From Vitis vinifera (taxonomy: Eukaryota > Streptophyta > Magnoliopsida > Vitales > Vitaceae), in contig NC_081820.1 of NCBI RefSeq assembly GCF_030704535.1, positions 20,773,001 through 20,837,000 of the forward strand: DNA of 64,000 bases. Reading direction: 5' to 3'. The translations under genes were made by a program, and so were the position numbers. Position 1 is the first letter of the stretch; each line of letters starts with the position of its first letter. The notes under the pieces are model-generated. The model had not been told where the DNA came from and did not search any database. It saw only the letters and a list, made by a program, of their open reading frames with translations. Of this stretch, positions 36,632 to 47,600 are shown in pieces.

Positions 36632-36965
36632 TGTTGGCTTTTGTAACGTACACATGGGTAATTGGCATAGTGCAAAGCCAGGATGTTGAGTAACTCTCAG
36701 GCTCTTAGATTGACTTTCTTGTTGTTAAGTAACATTGTCTCCATCCATATAAGACTGTATAGAAACTGTTTCGTTTTGTAACTCCAATACATCTTGTATG
36801 CATATACAATCATAGATTGTATGATCATAATGTATAAATGCATTTTCTAAGGAGATGAGGGGGAGTCATGCTAAGCTTTTCTTGTATGTAGGGATTGGCA
36901 CATTAGCTTCAGTAGCAGGCCAACATACATCATTCTAATCCAGGGGTTCTCATGGTATGAGAGCC
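36632..36965 (+). mobile_element. Copia-type LTR with primer-binding site
   Basis: Starts TGTTGGCTTTTGTAACG, ends near TTCTCA at 36952, and is followed directly by TGGTATGAGAGCC (36953-36965), one base from the plant copia PBS TGGTATCAGAGC. No gag or pol follows. Confidence 0.55.
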
Positions 36966-37560
36966 TTTGATGGAGTGATTCTTATGTACTCTTTTTGATT
37001 TGATTGGTGTCTGATAAGAAGTTCTTATGTGAAGATGTATTTCCTTTTACTCAGTGAAGCTTAGGATCCAGTCTTTCAGGGTGCCAGAGCTCTTTATAGA
37101 GATTCCTGAAACTGCAACTGTTGGTTCCCTCAAGGTACACTGATATTTCTCATGATAACCAGATGGATGCTTTGGGATTTACCCTGGAGCTTAGCCCTTC
37201 ACAAGCTCCCCCAAGCTCTGTGTCCAGTAGATAATCCCTTTCTGCTGCCTTACAACGCACCTCAGTCTCTAAGCAAGAGCTTTGCACAGTCCTCATTGAA
37301 GCCAACAAGGGGAGATGACTAGATTAAGGTTAAAATGGACAGTTTGACACTAACATTAATTGATATTGAGTGAAGCCCATCTAGTGCTTTAGAGTTACAC
37401 TCCAAAGAGGGATATTGTCAATGGGCTGTCATGTTTGCACTTCACCTGTTAATTCATCTTTTTAGTTTTTAACAGTTTCATACTTCCTAAATTCAAGGAG
37501 GAGTCTCCTTCTATACATTTGTATTTTTGTCCAAAAAAAAAAAAAAAAAAAAAATCCAAA
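36966..37560 (+). other. Non-coding DNA ending in a poly(A) tract
   Basis: GC content is higher than the surroundings; no family was recognised. A run of about 22 A at 37536-37557 could mark a reverse-transcribed RNA 3' end. Upstream, CAAAGAGGGATATTGTCAATGGG near 37405 looks like a polypurine tract next to an LTR start, so an internally deleted LTR element is equally possible. Confidence 0.35.
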
Positions 37561-38100
37561 AAGAGATGCTGAAAGGTAGATATTAGGGTTGATGGTGGTG
37601 ATCTCCAACGTGGGAGAATTCATAAAGCTAAAAGCGACAAGTCACTGATGAATATGAACATAAATAGTGAGATTCGTATCACTTTGAAAAGACTTGACAA
37701 GTTGTCGTTGATTTCAAAATGCAATTATTGGAGTTAAAATTACATGAAGTCCGTGGATTTCATGATATTTCAAGTCCGAATATGAGAGACATTTTCTTGA
37801 CTTATTGTTAAGAAACATACTTCATATATTTTTTATTATCATTTAAATATTTAAAAAAAATTAAAACACTTAAATTTACTTTTAAAAATAATATATATAT
37901 ATATATTTTAAAAATATTTATCAAAGTAGTATGTTTGTCAACTTTTATTTTATTATTATTCTTATTATGGTTTTAAAAATCATTGTTGGTAATTATGCTT
38001 AATATTTTGAAAAATAATGTAGAAATGAGAATATTTTTTTGAGAAAGAATTATTTTTCCACCAAACTGAACAACCAAAGTGAATAGTTTGTATCAAATGG

Positions 38101-38130
38101 TAACCTTTTTCGCTCTTGCCAAACAAACTT
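38101..38130 (+). promoter_or_regulatory. Motif shared upstream of the three P450 genes (copy 1)
   Basis: CCTTTTTCGCTCTTGCCAAA about 100 bp upstream of the ATG. Counterparts lie at 48327-48350 and 53911-53934 (CCCTTTTTCTCTYTTGCCAA). A TATA-like CCATAAATAAG follows near 38155. Confidence 0.55.
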
Positions 38131-38205
38131 TTACTCAATGACATAATTAATTCTCCATAAATAAGTCCCAAAATTTGCAGCTTCAGTTTCATCATCACCA
38201 CCACG

Positions 38206-39792
38206 ATGGCTACATACACAATCATAGCAGATATCAGCCTCTTCTCCTTTTTGTACCCTCTTCTTCTGCTACCATTTTTGCTCATTTTCAAGCATATTTT
38301 CCTCAAATCTCCACCACTTCCACCAGGTCCATATCCATGGCCCATCATAGGAAACCTCCTCCAAATGGGGGGGAACCTTCATGTCAAACTTGCTAATCTC
38401 GCCAAACGCCATGGCCCACTCATGTCTCTCCGCCTCGGTACACAAATCATGGTGGTCGCATCGTCGTCTGCAGCAGCCATGGAAGTACTCAAGACCCATG
38501 ACCGGACGCTCTCCGGCCGCTATGTCAGTACCACAATTCCAGTTAACAGCCCTAAGCTCAACCATTTGGCAATGGCGTTTGCCAAGGTCTGTAACAGCGA
38601 CTGGAGGAATCTGAAAGCTATCTGCCGGATGGAGCTGTTTTCAGGCAAAGCAATGGAGTCTCGTGTGGAGTTGAGGGAGAGGAAGGTGATGGAATTGGTG
38701 GAGTTTTTGGAAAAAAAGGAAGGTGAAGTGGTGAAGGTTATGGATCTAGTGTATACTACTGTCTGTAATATACTTAGCAATAAGTTTTTTTCAATAGATT
38801 TTTCTGATTTTGAGGGTAGGGATGTCCGTGGAGTACTGTTGAAGGATCTCCTAAATGAAAATGCAGAGTTGGGGGCTACAAATATATTAGACTTCTATCC
38901 TATATTGGGTGGATTGGATATTCAGGGCATTCGGAAGAAATTGAAGGAGATCTTTAGGAGGATTCCCACTACTTGGGAGGACATTCTCAAAGAAAGAAGA
39001 AAGCAAAGGATTCATGGTTCCAGCCATGGAGACTTCTTGGATGCTTTGTTAGAAACTGGGTTTGAAGATGATCAGATCAACCATGTGATTATGGTCAGAC
39101 AAACACTATTATAGTTATAACTTATTAATTAATTTTCGTTCTGATCATAACTTTAATTTACCTCATCATCATCATCTCTGCAGGAGCTGTTCTTTGCTGG
39201 GCCAGAAACTAGTAGCTTGACAGTAGAATGGGCAATGGCGGAACTGATTAAAAATCAAGATGCCATGCATAAACTTTGCAACGAACTCACACAAATCATT
39301 GGTGAATCTCCAGTAAGAGAGTCCCATTTGCCTCATCTGCCCTATCTCCAAGCCTGTGTGAAAGAGACACTGAGATTGCACCCTACAGGACCACTGCTTC
39401 TTCCTCACCGAGCCACGGAGACATGCCAAATCATGGGCTACACAATTCCAAAGGACTCCATAATATTTGTGAACATGTGGGCAATGGGGAGAGACCCCGG
39501 GACTTGGGAGGATCCATTGAGCTTCAAACCAGAAAGGTTTCTGGATTCAAAGTTGGAATTCAAGGGAAACGATTTCGAGTATATACCATTCGGTGCAGGC
39601 AGGAGAATGTGTCCAGGAATGCCTCTGGCTGCTAGGCTAGTTCCCATGATTCTGGCAACGTTTGTCCGCCTGTTTGATTGGTCTACTCCGGGCGACATGG
39701 ACTTTGCCGAGATTGACATGGAGGAGCGGTTTGTTATAACATTGAGGAAGGAACAACCACTGCGTCTTGTTCCTAGGATTAGAAAATATTAG
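38206..39792 (+). CDS. Cytochrome P450, CYP71 clan (CYP80/CYP76-like), copy 1
   Basis: Two exons, 38206-39093 and 39184-39792, with a phase-0 GT-AG intron of 90 bp; 498 aa, normal for the family. Order of parts: N-terminal membrane anchor (residues about 8-32, Leu/Phe-rich), proline hinge PPLPPGPYPWPIIGN, I-helix AGPETSS (about 301-307), K-helix ETLR (357-360), PERF, and heme loop FGAGRRMCPG with the ligand Cys at about 439. All key residues are present, so the gene looks functional. It would act on the ER membrane with P450 reductase, hydroxylating a small specialised metabolite. The sequence resembles (S)-N-methylcoclaurine 3'-hydroxylase (CYP80B) and CYP76 terpene/phenolic oxidases; the substrate cannot be read from sequence. 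A copia LTR starts about 75 bp after the stop. Confidence 0.94.
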
Positions 39793-39867
39793 CGTGGCTT
39801 GTATGCGTGTTAAGTTTTGTTATTCTAGATGTTATGTTGTTTTGGTTTGTTACCATTAAGTCCCTAT

Positions 39868-41336
39868 TGTTAAGGGATGGTTGTTTGATTGATTTAGTCA
39901 TACCACATTATTAGGATCTGTTAGACGTAGGTTGTTATTTCTTGTTTCAGCTTGTTCTATAAGGCTATATAATAGCCAAGTTTGTTCTTCAACATTCAAG
40001 GTGAATCCTCCTAATTTCCTTATCTTTATATAAGTCTTTCTGGTTTTCTTAACATTTGGTATCAGAGCTCCATCACGGGGCCTGGTTAAAATTAGAAGTA
40101 GTAGTCTTCTACGTGTGTAGTAATCGAAGTATGATGACAGAGAATTCATTTGTGCAGCCAACAGTTTCGAAATTTGATGGGCACTATGATCATTGGGCGA
40201 TGCTCATGGAAAACTTTTTATGTTCAAAGGATTACTGGGGCTTGGTGGAGAATGGGATTCCTGCAGCAGCAGAAGGTGTTGTTCTCATAGATGCCCAAAG
40301 AAAGAACATTGATGATCAGAAGTTGAAAGATTTGAAAACAAAGAACTATCTATTTCAAGCATTAAATCGTTCAATCTTGGAGACAGTCCTCAACAAGGAT
40401 ACAACGAAGAACATATGAGATTCTTTGAAGTAGAAATATCAAGGTACAACATGAGTAAAGCATGCACACTTGCAAGCTCTTTGAAAGGAGTTTGAAATTC
40501 TTCACATGAAGGTAGGAGAATTTGTGAATGAGTATTTTGCTCGGACTCTTACCATAGCCAACAGGATGAAAGCAAATTGTGAGAACAAGGGAGATGTTGC
40601 TATAGTTGAAAAGATTTTGAGATCCATGACTCCCAAGTTTGATTATGTTGTGTGTTCCATTGAGGAGTCTAAGGATATAGACACCTTAACTATTGATGAG
40701 TTGCAAAGCAGCCTGCTTGTGCACGAACAATGCATGAGTTCTCATGTTGAAGAAGAACACGCTTTGAAAATTACTCATGGAGATCATTCTGGAGGAAGGA
40801 GTCGAGGTCATGGAAATATTAACAGAAGAGGAAGGGGACGAGGCAGACAAAGCTACAACAAGACCACTGTGGAGTGCTATAATTGTCACAAACTAGGGCA
40901 TTTTCAATGAGAATGTCCAAGCAAGGAGAATGAGACCAACTATGCAGAGACTCAAGAAGAGATGTTGTTGATGGCTTACATGGATATGAATAAGGCTGAT
41001 AGAGAAGATATGTGGTTCCTTGACTTAGGATCTAGCAATCATATGTGTGGGATGAAGGAATACTTCTTAGATTCTGATGAAAGTTTCAAAGATTCAGTGA
41101 ATCTGGCCAACAACTCAAGCATGGTTGTAATAGGAAAAGGTAATGTGCGACTGCAAGTGAATGGAATAGTACAGATCATCACAAGAGTATTTTATGTGTC
41201 AGAGCTGAAGAACAATTTATTGAGTATTGGGCAATTGCAAGAAAATGGGCTTACCATTCTATTTCAAAGTGGAAAGTGTAAAGTATTTCATCCTAAGAGA
41301 GGCTTAATCATGGAGATGAAAATGTCTTCAAATTGA
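39868..41336 (+). mobile_element. Truncated Ty1/copia element: 5' LTR, PBS, gag and protease
   Basis: The LTR is about 39868-40054 (TGTTAAGGGATGG to TTAACA), followed by a perfect PBS TGGTATCAGAGC at 40057-40068. Gag begins at the ATG at 40131 (MMTENSFVQPTVSKFDGHYDHW) and continues in fragments to 40910, with a frame break and stop at 40418-40500. It includes an RGRGRGRQ-rich basic stretch and a CCHC zinc knuckle (CYNCHKLGHFQ.EC, with a stop inside at 40908). The protease region (40962-41336) has WFLDLGSSNHM, where the family has DSG. Sequence similarity ends near 41340; integrase, RT, RNase H and the 3' LTR are missing. Confidence 0.88.
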
Positions 41337-41339
41337 ATG

Positions 41340-42300
41340 TTCATACTTCTGCTATCTCTTAGCCTATAGCATCTACTTGTTTAAAAAAATTAGGACTTTG
41401 ATAATCTAACCTTTGTTAACAGGGGAAAATGTTTTAACTTTCATTACCTTTGGTGGAGGTAATGATAATTTGTAAACCCAGTTAGTAGGGTAGTTACTGA
41501 CCTATTGTATATCATTAGATTGGTTCTACTTCTATCCACCATCATGTAAGGAACACATGAAGTGCATCTTGTAAGTCCCAATTTGATGGATATATATATA
41601 TTGGTAAAAAGGCTAGAGTTGTTCATTTAATATGTATATTTGCAAAATAATTTTATGCTTAAATTATTTTGAAAATGACACATGTAATATTAGTTGTTTT
41701 GTTATGTTTGAAAGCATACTACAAAGATTTCCTATTTCATTTTGGAAACAAGTATACTTGATCTTTATACCCCTTATTGGGCTTTAAGCTCACTATTTTT
41801 AGTAAAATATTTTCAGGTACACCTAATTTTGGCAATGAGTGATTCGGGTTGGAGGGGTATTTCAAAAGTCCATTTAGTTATTAGTTTTAAGTTTAATGTC
41901 ATAGTGACATTTTGTTATTAGTAGTTTAATTTTCCACTATTACTTTGGAACATTTGTTATATTTGGATTAAGGATTTCATGCGAAAGGATAATTTCTTTT
42001 AAGACATATAATCATTTTGGCAGTTTGCTTGTAAAATGACCTTGGTGCTTAGCTTGCGGGTCATATATATATATTAAAGAGTTGGGCTAAAATTTGCTTA
42101 GAGTTAAATTCCAAGGGTTGGCCCAATTGAGTGTAGCTAGCTAGGGACGGTCCAAGCTTGATTGAACCTAAATCAAGAGGGCCTATGCTTGACCTAAAAC
42201 CCAATCAAGAGGGTCCAAGCCCGACCCTGTCCCACCCATCTTTGTTCCATAAGCCAAGTTCACTCAATTTTGATATCTTTGTTCCATTGTTCCAAATGAA
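41340..42300. other. AT-rich filler, no gene seen
   Basis: No feature beyond degenerate AT-rich DNA, apart from a stretch at 42150-42235 with repeated TCAAGAGGG words. Confidence 0.5.
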
Positions 42301-42309
42301 GGGTCCTAC

Positions 42310-42395
42310 GTATCTAGATATAAATGAAAATTATGGAGTGACATTGAGGAAGGAACAACAGACTTTACAACTTGTCCCTAGGCATGTGAATGAGG
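42310..42395 (+). pseudogene. P450 C-terminal relic
   Basis: Reads LDINENYGVTLRKEQQTLQLVPRHVNE, homologous to the last residues of the neighbouring P450s (DMEEWLVITLRKEQPLRLVPRVRK). The heme loop and everything upstream are gone, so it marks a fourth or fifth array member reduced to about 80 bp. A TRIM array is inserted about 12 bp further on. Confidence 0.8.
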
Positions 42396-42406
42396 TAGGC
42401 CATGCT

Positions 42407-43048
42407 TGTAACGACCCGCTCCCAACCGTCTGTGTAGATATTGTTTGCTTTGGACCCAAAGGGGCCTTCACAGCTTTAAAACGCGTCTACTTGGTTAAGA
42501 GGAACCTCTACATATATAGCGTCAGGAACCTTCTCTCCTATCTGATGTGGGACATCACAAACACCCCCTTCCCCCATGTAGACACAACGTCCTCGTTGTA
42601 TCCCATGAGATTGCTAGGTCAAACAGACAAACACCCAACCCCCACACCGGGGTTGGGGATTGACTCTGATACCATTTGTATAACGACCCATTCCCAACTG
42701 TGTAGTTATTGTTCGCTTTGGACCCAAAGGGGCCCTCATGGTTTTAAAACGCGTCTACTTGGTTAAGAAGAGCCTCTACATATATAGCGTCAGAAACTTT
42801 CTCCCCTATCTAATGTGGGACATCACAAACACCCCCATGCAGACACAACGAGGATGTTGTGTCCCATGGGATTGCGAGGCCAAACAAACACCCTTACAGG
42901 ACCAAACAAACCCCACACCGAGGTCGAGGATCGGCTCTGATATCATTTGTATAATGACCCGCCTGTAGACGCATTTTAAAGCTGTGAGGGCCCCTTTGGG
43001 TCCAACGCGGACAATATCTACACGGATGGTTGGGAGCGGGTCGTTACA
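42407..43048 (-). mobile_element. TRIM array: LTR-internal-LTR-internal plus inverted partial LTR
   Basis: Read on the plus strand, LTR A is 42407-42559 (TGTAACGACCCGCTCCC to GGGACATCACA) and LTR B 42677-42827 (about 90% like A). Each is followed by about 120 bp of internal DNA ending GGCTCTGATACCA or a variant, the inverse of the tRNA-Met primer site, so the element points to the minus strand. After the second internal block a 15 bp piece of a third LTR abuts an inverted 86 bp LTR end (42963-43048). The whole is flanked by a perfect 5 bp duplication ATGCT at 42402-42406 and 43049-43053. No protein is encoded. TATATAG near the middle of each LTR is the likely TATA box. Confidence 0.85.
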
Positions 43049-43054
43049 ATGCTA

Positions 43055-43840
43055 GCCTGACCTAGCCCATACGTAAGCCTAAGGAGGGTTAGGCTTGGGC
43101 CGTTCTAGGAATTTAACTTTAGTTCAACTTCAGCCTTAGCCTAACAGTTTAGCAAACTTTATAAAACATTTTTTTTGGCTTTAATGCTTAAATCAAACTT
43201 TGGCTTAAAACATTGTGGCAGACTCAAACTAGGCTTTGGGCGTATAGACCCAATTCACATTCCTACTTATCCCAACACAAAAATCATAATCTTAAAGCTA
43301 CTTTGCTTTCTTGTTTGTGCGATAATTTTTCACACATTTTACTTCTGAATTCTTCCTTAAAAGATATCAATTGCTGATGATAATTGTTAAATGCTCTTTT
43401 GGCTCAGTTTACTAGTCTTTGGTATTTTTCTATTAGAAAAGGTCCTTGTAGGCTATTTTCTTATTATTATAAAGGAAGTATCTTATTGTGAAATGTTCAT
43501 ATAGGAATAGGTTTATTTTATAATCAATAATTAGTTTCCTATATTAAATATTTCTATGTAATTAAGAAAAATGCAAGAGGAAGTTTTGTTCAAAAGGGAG
43601 AGGCCTTTTGGATGTAATTAAGGCTTTGGGACTTGAGAGTTCTAGTATTGTAATTTTTTGAATAGTTGTAAAAGTTTTTCATCATCTTTGCTCATGGATG
43701 TAAGCTTTTAAGTACAAATTGTTGCATGTTTTATACGTTTTTTTTTTTAAAAAAATTATTTGTTTTTGTTCTTTGTAGTGGTTTTCACAATAAGTTTGTA
43801 TTAAAGCTAAGGTTATCAGGCCTGAAATTGTGACAGTTTA
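43055..43840. other. Degenerate flank of the Tnt1-like fossil, no gene seen
   Basis: 43055-43260 is rich in TTAGGCTT/AGCCTAAC words. The rest is AT-rich and may hold a degraded 5' LTR: a weak PBS-like TTATCAGGCC occurs near 43815, just before the gag relic. Confidence 0.4.
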
Positions 43841-46240
43841 TGGTTGAGAAATTTAATGGGAGAAACAATTTCATTTGATGACATATTTAGATGTGTGCCT
43901 TGTTGGTCCGATAGGGTTGTCCAAAGAATTGAAAGGTAGGGAAACTCTACCAATGATAATGTTTGATGAAGACAAAAATGAACTTATGGAGAAATCAAGG
44001 AGTGCTATTTTGTTGTGCTCAAGGTTCCTTGCAAGGTCATGGAAGAGGATACAACTAAATTAAAAGTTATGATTGAAATTGAAAATCGGATACAACTAAA
44101 TTAAAAGTTATGATTGAAATTGAAAATCACTAGATAAAGAAGTCCATTAAAAATCGTTGTATTTGGAAAAAGTGATGTTCACTCTCCAAGTGAAAGAAGA
44201 CATATTTATTAAAGTCCACCTTGATAAATTCAATAAACCTATAATGAAAACTAAAATTGATGTCTGAATGTCAAAATTAATAATAAAGTCATATTTTAAT
44301 ATATTCCTTAACAAATTATTATAAGCACTTTATGGATAACAAGATGTATGATATGGATACTTTCTCTATGAAGGATGTTGGGCCAATTTAATTTGAATTC
44401 AAAGGAGTTGAAGAAAAAGGCATTTAAGAGTATAAAAAATGCTTTCTCTATGAAGGATGATGGGGTAGCCTTGAATTCAAAGGAGTTAAAGAAAATGATC
44501 TCTAAGAGTATAAAACAAGGCTTTGTTGATGAATTGGTGGTTAAAGGAAGAATGGAAAAGAAAAACCATGATAGGAGAGGTTTGCCCAAATCAAAATTGA
44601 TATTAAAGGCAAATGACAAGTCTTTCAATTGCAAAAAGGAAAGACACTATATGAGTAATTATTTATAATGTAAAAAAGAGGAAAAAAGGAAATTAAGGTT
44701 CAACTTTAAGTAATGTAGTAGTTGCAAAGGAAAAAGTAGCTAGGTATTACAAATATCTTTTCGGTTCGTATTAGTAACTTAGGTTATATATGGATTCTTG
44801 AGGCAAAGTCTTTCATCATATGTCTTCTAATAGGAATTTGTTTAGTACCTACTAACCTATACATGCTAAGAAAGTTCTTATGGGGAATAATGTCACTTGT
44901 AATGTTTTAAGGTAGACACAATTCGAATTAAGATACATTATGACAATGTAAAGTCATTAATTGATGTAAGACATGTTTTAGCATTGAAAAACAATTTGAT
45001 TTCTTTAGATATATTTGACTCTACTAGGTGTTTAAAGGATGAAAATTCACCGAGATAGACAAAGCATGAAGATTTAGCTATCGCAAAAAAAATTATTTGA
45101 AGAAAATTTTACGTCGCTTCAACATGCATGATTATAAGCTAGTTTTTACTCTACTTCTTATGAATTACAAATTATTCTCGAGTATGAGTCCTAATAATGA
45201 AGCGAAGAGGATGAAACTATCTTGAACATCGTATGCATCAGCAGTGGGAAACTTAATGTTTGCAATGATTTGTATAAGACTAGACATTGCACAAGTAGTA
45301 GGAGCAGTAACTCGATTCATGAAAAATCTGGAGAGAGAACATTGGAATATAGTTAAGAGAATTCTTAGATACATCAAAGGGGTCTCAAATGTTGCATTAT
45401 GTTTTGGAGGATCAGAATTCATCGTCAAAGGCTATGTTGATTTAGACTTTGCAGGTAATCTTAATAAGAGGAAATGTACTATGGGTTATGTGTTTACCCT
45501 TATAGGAGGAGTTGTGAGTTGAGTTTCAAAATTTCAAACTATTGTGGTTTTATCTATGATAGAAGTAGAGTACATGGCAACTACATAGGCTTGTAAAGAT
45601 GTTATCTAGATTAAAAGGTTATTGGAGGAGCTTGGGCACAAACAATAGAAGATTTTCCTATTTTGTAATAGTCAAAGTGCCTTGCACATTGCAAGGAATC
45701 CAACCTTTCATTCTAGGACTAAGCACATAGGAGTTCAATATCACTTTTATGCGAGAAGTGCTGGAAGAAAGAATCGTAAATATGCAAAAGATCAATAAAA
45801 GACAACCTAGCATATGCCTTAACAAAACCAATTAATATTGATAAATTCAGTTGGTGTAGATCTTTTTATAGCTTGGCAATAACCTAAGCGACATGTGATG
45901 GGGCAAGACATAAAAAATGACTTCAAGTGGGAGAATGTTAAGGTTGAAGTCATCCTACATTGGAAAAAGACAAAAAGAGGAGCTTCCTTGTCCTATAAAA
46001 TGAGGTTTCTACCCTTTATACTATTTATCCCAAAAATACTTTCATTCTTTTGTGAGCTTTTATGTTTTCTCCTCTTAATTGAGAGATGTTATAATTTTGT
46101 TTTCATATAGTGAATATTTTTCGATCTTACCCTATGGAGGTTTTCCTATTGATTAAAAGGGTTTTACCACGTAAGTACTTCTAACCATTACTTTATTATT
46201 TTATTTTCAAATTATTGTTGTGGGTATTAAGATGATGACA
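43840..46240 (+). pseudogene. Tnt1/Tork-like copia fossil with a large internal deletion
   Basis: Pieces in order: gag start EKFNGRNNF..., about 43846-44060; zinc-knuckle remnant FNCKKERHYMSNY near 44640; a protease-like piece (WI.D..KVFHHMSSNRNLFSTY, about 44795-44870, the DSG position lost); ISLDIF-like spacer residues near 45000; then directly the late RT/RNase H region SAVGNLMFAMICIRLDIAQVVGAVTRFMKN at about 45238-45330, IKRLLEELGHKQ and [12 protein letters not shown] to about 45860. Integrase and most of RT are missing. A polypurine tract (CAAGTGGGAGA) and LTR start TGTTAAGG at 45936 follow, with CCTATAAAATG as TATA box near 45990; the LTR ends about 46240. Many stops. Confidence 0.8.
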
Positions 46241-46666
46241 ACTTGTCTTAAACTCGCTTTATTGCCATCATGGAAAGAGTCGTTGGAGAAGTAGTTGATA
46301 TTTCCTCGTGATGTGTATAATTTATATAAAATAAAAATTATATTAATAATTTTAAATTAAGATTATATTTATAATTTTTAAAAATAATTTTTCAAACCAA
46401 TATGCCTTTAACCACATAGAATAAGAGCATAGCCACAAACGAGTCATAGATTCTTAGTTCAAATCAAGGGTCTCCAACGGGCCGAGCCGGGCCACCCGAC
46501 CCAGAGGAGTAAGGCCTGTGGCCCAGCCCTAGCCGGGCCATTGAGCCCGTTGACTGGTCAACGGGCTGGGCCGGGCCCTTGATATATCTAAGGCCCGTGG
46601 GCCCTCAAGCTGGGCGGGCTTGGCGGGCTGGGCAGGGGTAAAAATTAAAATAATTTTTAATTTTGA

Positions 46667-46736
46667 AGGAAAAGGGATTTGAACCCCTTCCCTTATGGAA
46701 CCATAAGAAAGCTAGCCACCAACTGAGCTAGCCATC
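46667..46736 (-). other. tRNA-like sequence inside the hAT element
   Basis: On the minus strand GCTAGCTCAGTTGGTGG resembles the D-arm/A box of tRNA genes and GGGGTTCAAATCCC the T-arm/B box, spaced normally. Between them CTTAT..ATAAG could pair as an anticodon stem, but the loop is about 6 nt and the acceptor stem is poor. Probably a decayed tRNA gene or a tRNA-derived promoter, not a working tRNA. Confidence 0.55.
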
Positions 46737-47213
46737 TTTTGTGTAACTATTTTGCATTAATTATATATATATTAGAAATGTTGTATGATTTTTGAAAAAA
46801 AATAGAAGTGAGTTGGCTGTTCAACGGTTACATGACCGTTGAACATGCCACTCATAATTCAATTTCAAATATATGACCGTTGAACAGTCTTGAAATTTAA
46901 AAAAAAAATAAAATTAAATCCTAATATTTAAATCCCTATAAATATTAAATACCCTCAATTTTTTTTTATTCTCTCAACTCTTAAACTCTCTCCCATTCCA
47001 CAATATTTCTGATTATTGCATTTTGTCTCAAATTATTCAATATTATTGGTGGTGAAAAACAAGCATTGGTGGTTCAAAGAGTTCAAATTTGAAGGAATTT
47101 CTGCTTCGGTTCTCCAATTTAGTAACATACTTCACCTTTTCTTTTATTTATTTGTTACATTTTAATTTTACATTTATTATTTTTAACATAATATTTTATC
47201 AATAATTATAATT

Positions 47214-47600
47214 ATGGCAAGTGGTTCTTGTTCTTCATCTAATGCATGTGATAGCAAAAAATTTACTTCAAATATATGGAATTTTTTTTATAGAATAGAA
47301 ATAAATTTAGAAAATAATAAAAAAGAAATAAAAGCAAAATGTAAAATTTGTAACAAACTTCTTAGTGGTGGCTCAAATGCAGGTACAAGTCATTTAAAAA
47401 GGCATCATGAAAATTGTAAAACTAAAAATAATATAGATATTAGAAATTATATGCAATTAGATAAAGATGAAAGTGGAAATTTAAAAACATTTTCTTATGA
47501 TGAATCTTATTGTCGTGAAGAAATGATTGGTTATATAATAAGAGTAGAACAACCTTTCAATTTCACTAGTTCGCTATCACCTCCAAGAGATAATGATTAA
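47214..47600 (+). CDS. BED-type zinc finger protein, truncated hAT transposase (128 aa)
   Basis: An uninterrupted frame from an ATG (MASGSCSSSNACDSKKFTS). Residues about 16-70 form a BED finger: SNIWNFFYR, KAKCKICNKLL, GTSHLKRHHENC supply the two Cys and the His/Cys of the metal site. In hAT transposases this domain binds DNA and sits at the N-terminus. The following YDESYCREEMIGYIIRVEQPFNF matches the start of the linker before the dimerisation and RNase H-like catalytic domains, after which the product stops at SSLSPPRDND. Thus only DNA binding could remain. It may be a deletion product of an autonomous parent; expression is unknown. Confidence 0.75.
   Translation: MASGSCSSSNACDSKKFTSNIWNFFYRIEINLENNKKEIKAKCKICNKLLSGGSNAGTSHLKRHHENCKTKNNIDIRNYMQLDKDESGNLKTFSYDESYCREEMIGYIIRVEQPFNFTSSLSPPRDND

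Noticed and set aside
42158-42968. Long plus-strand open frames (202 and 76 codons) that look like genes
   Set aside because: They run across the P450 relic and the TRIM LTRs; the two products share the same repeat-derived segment.
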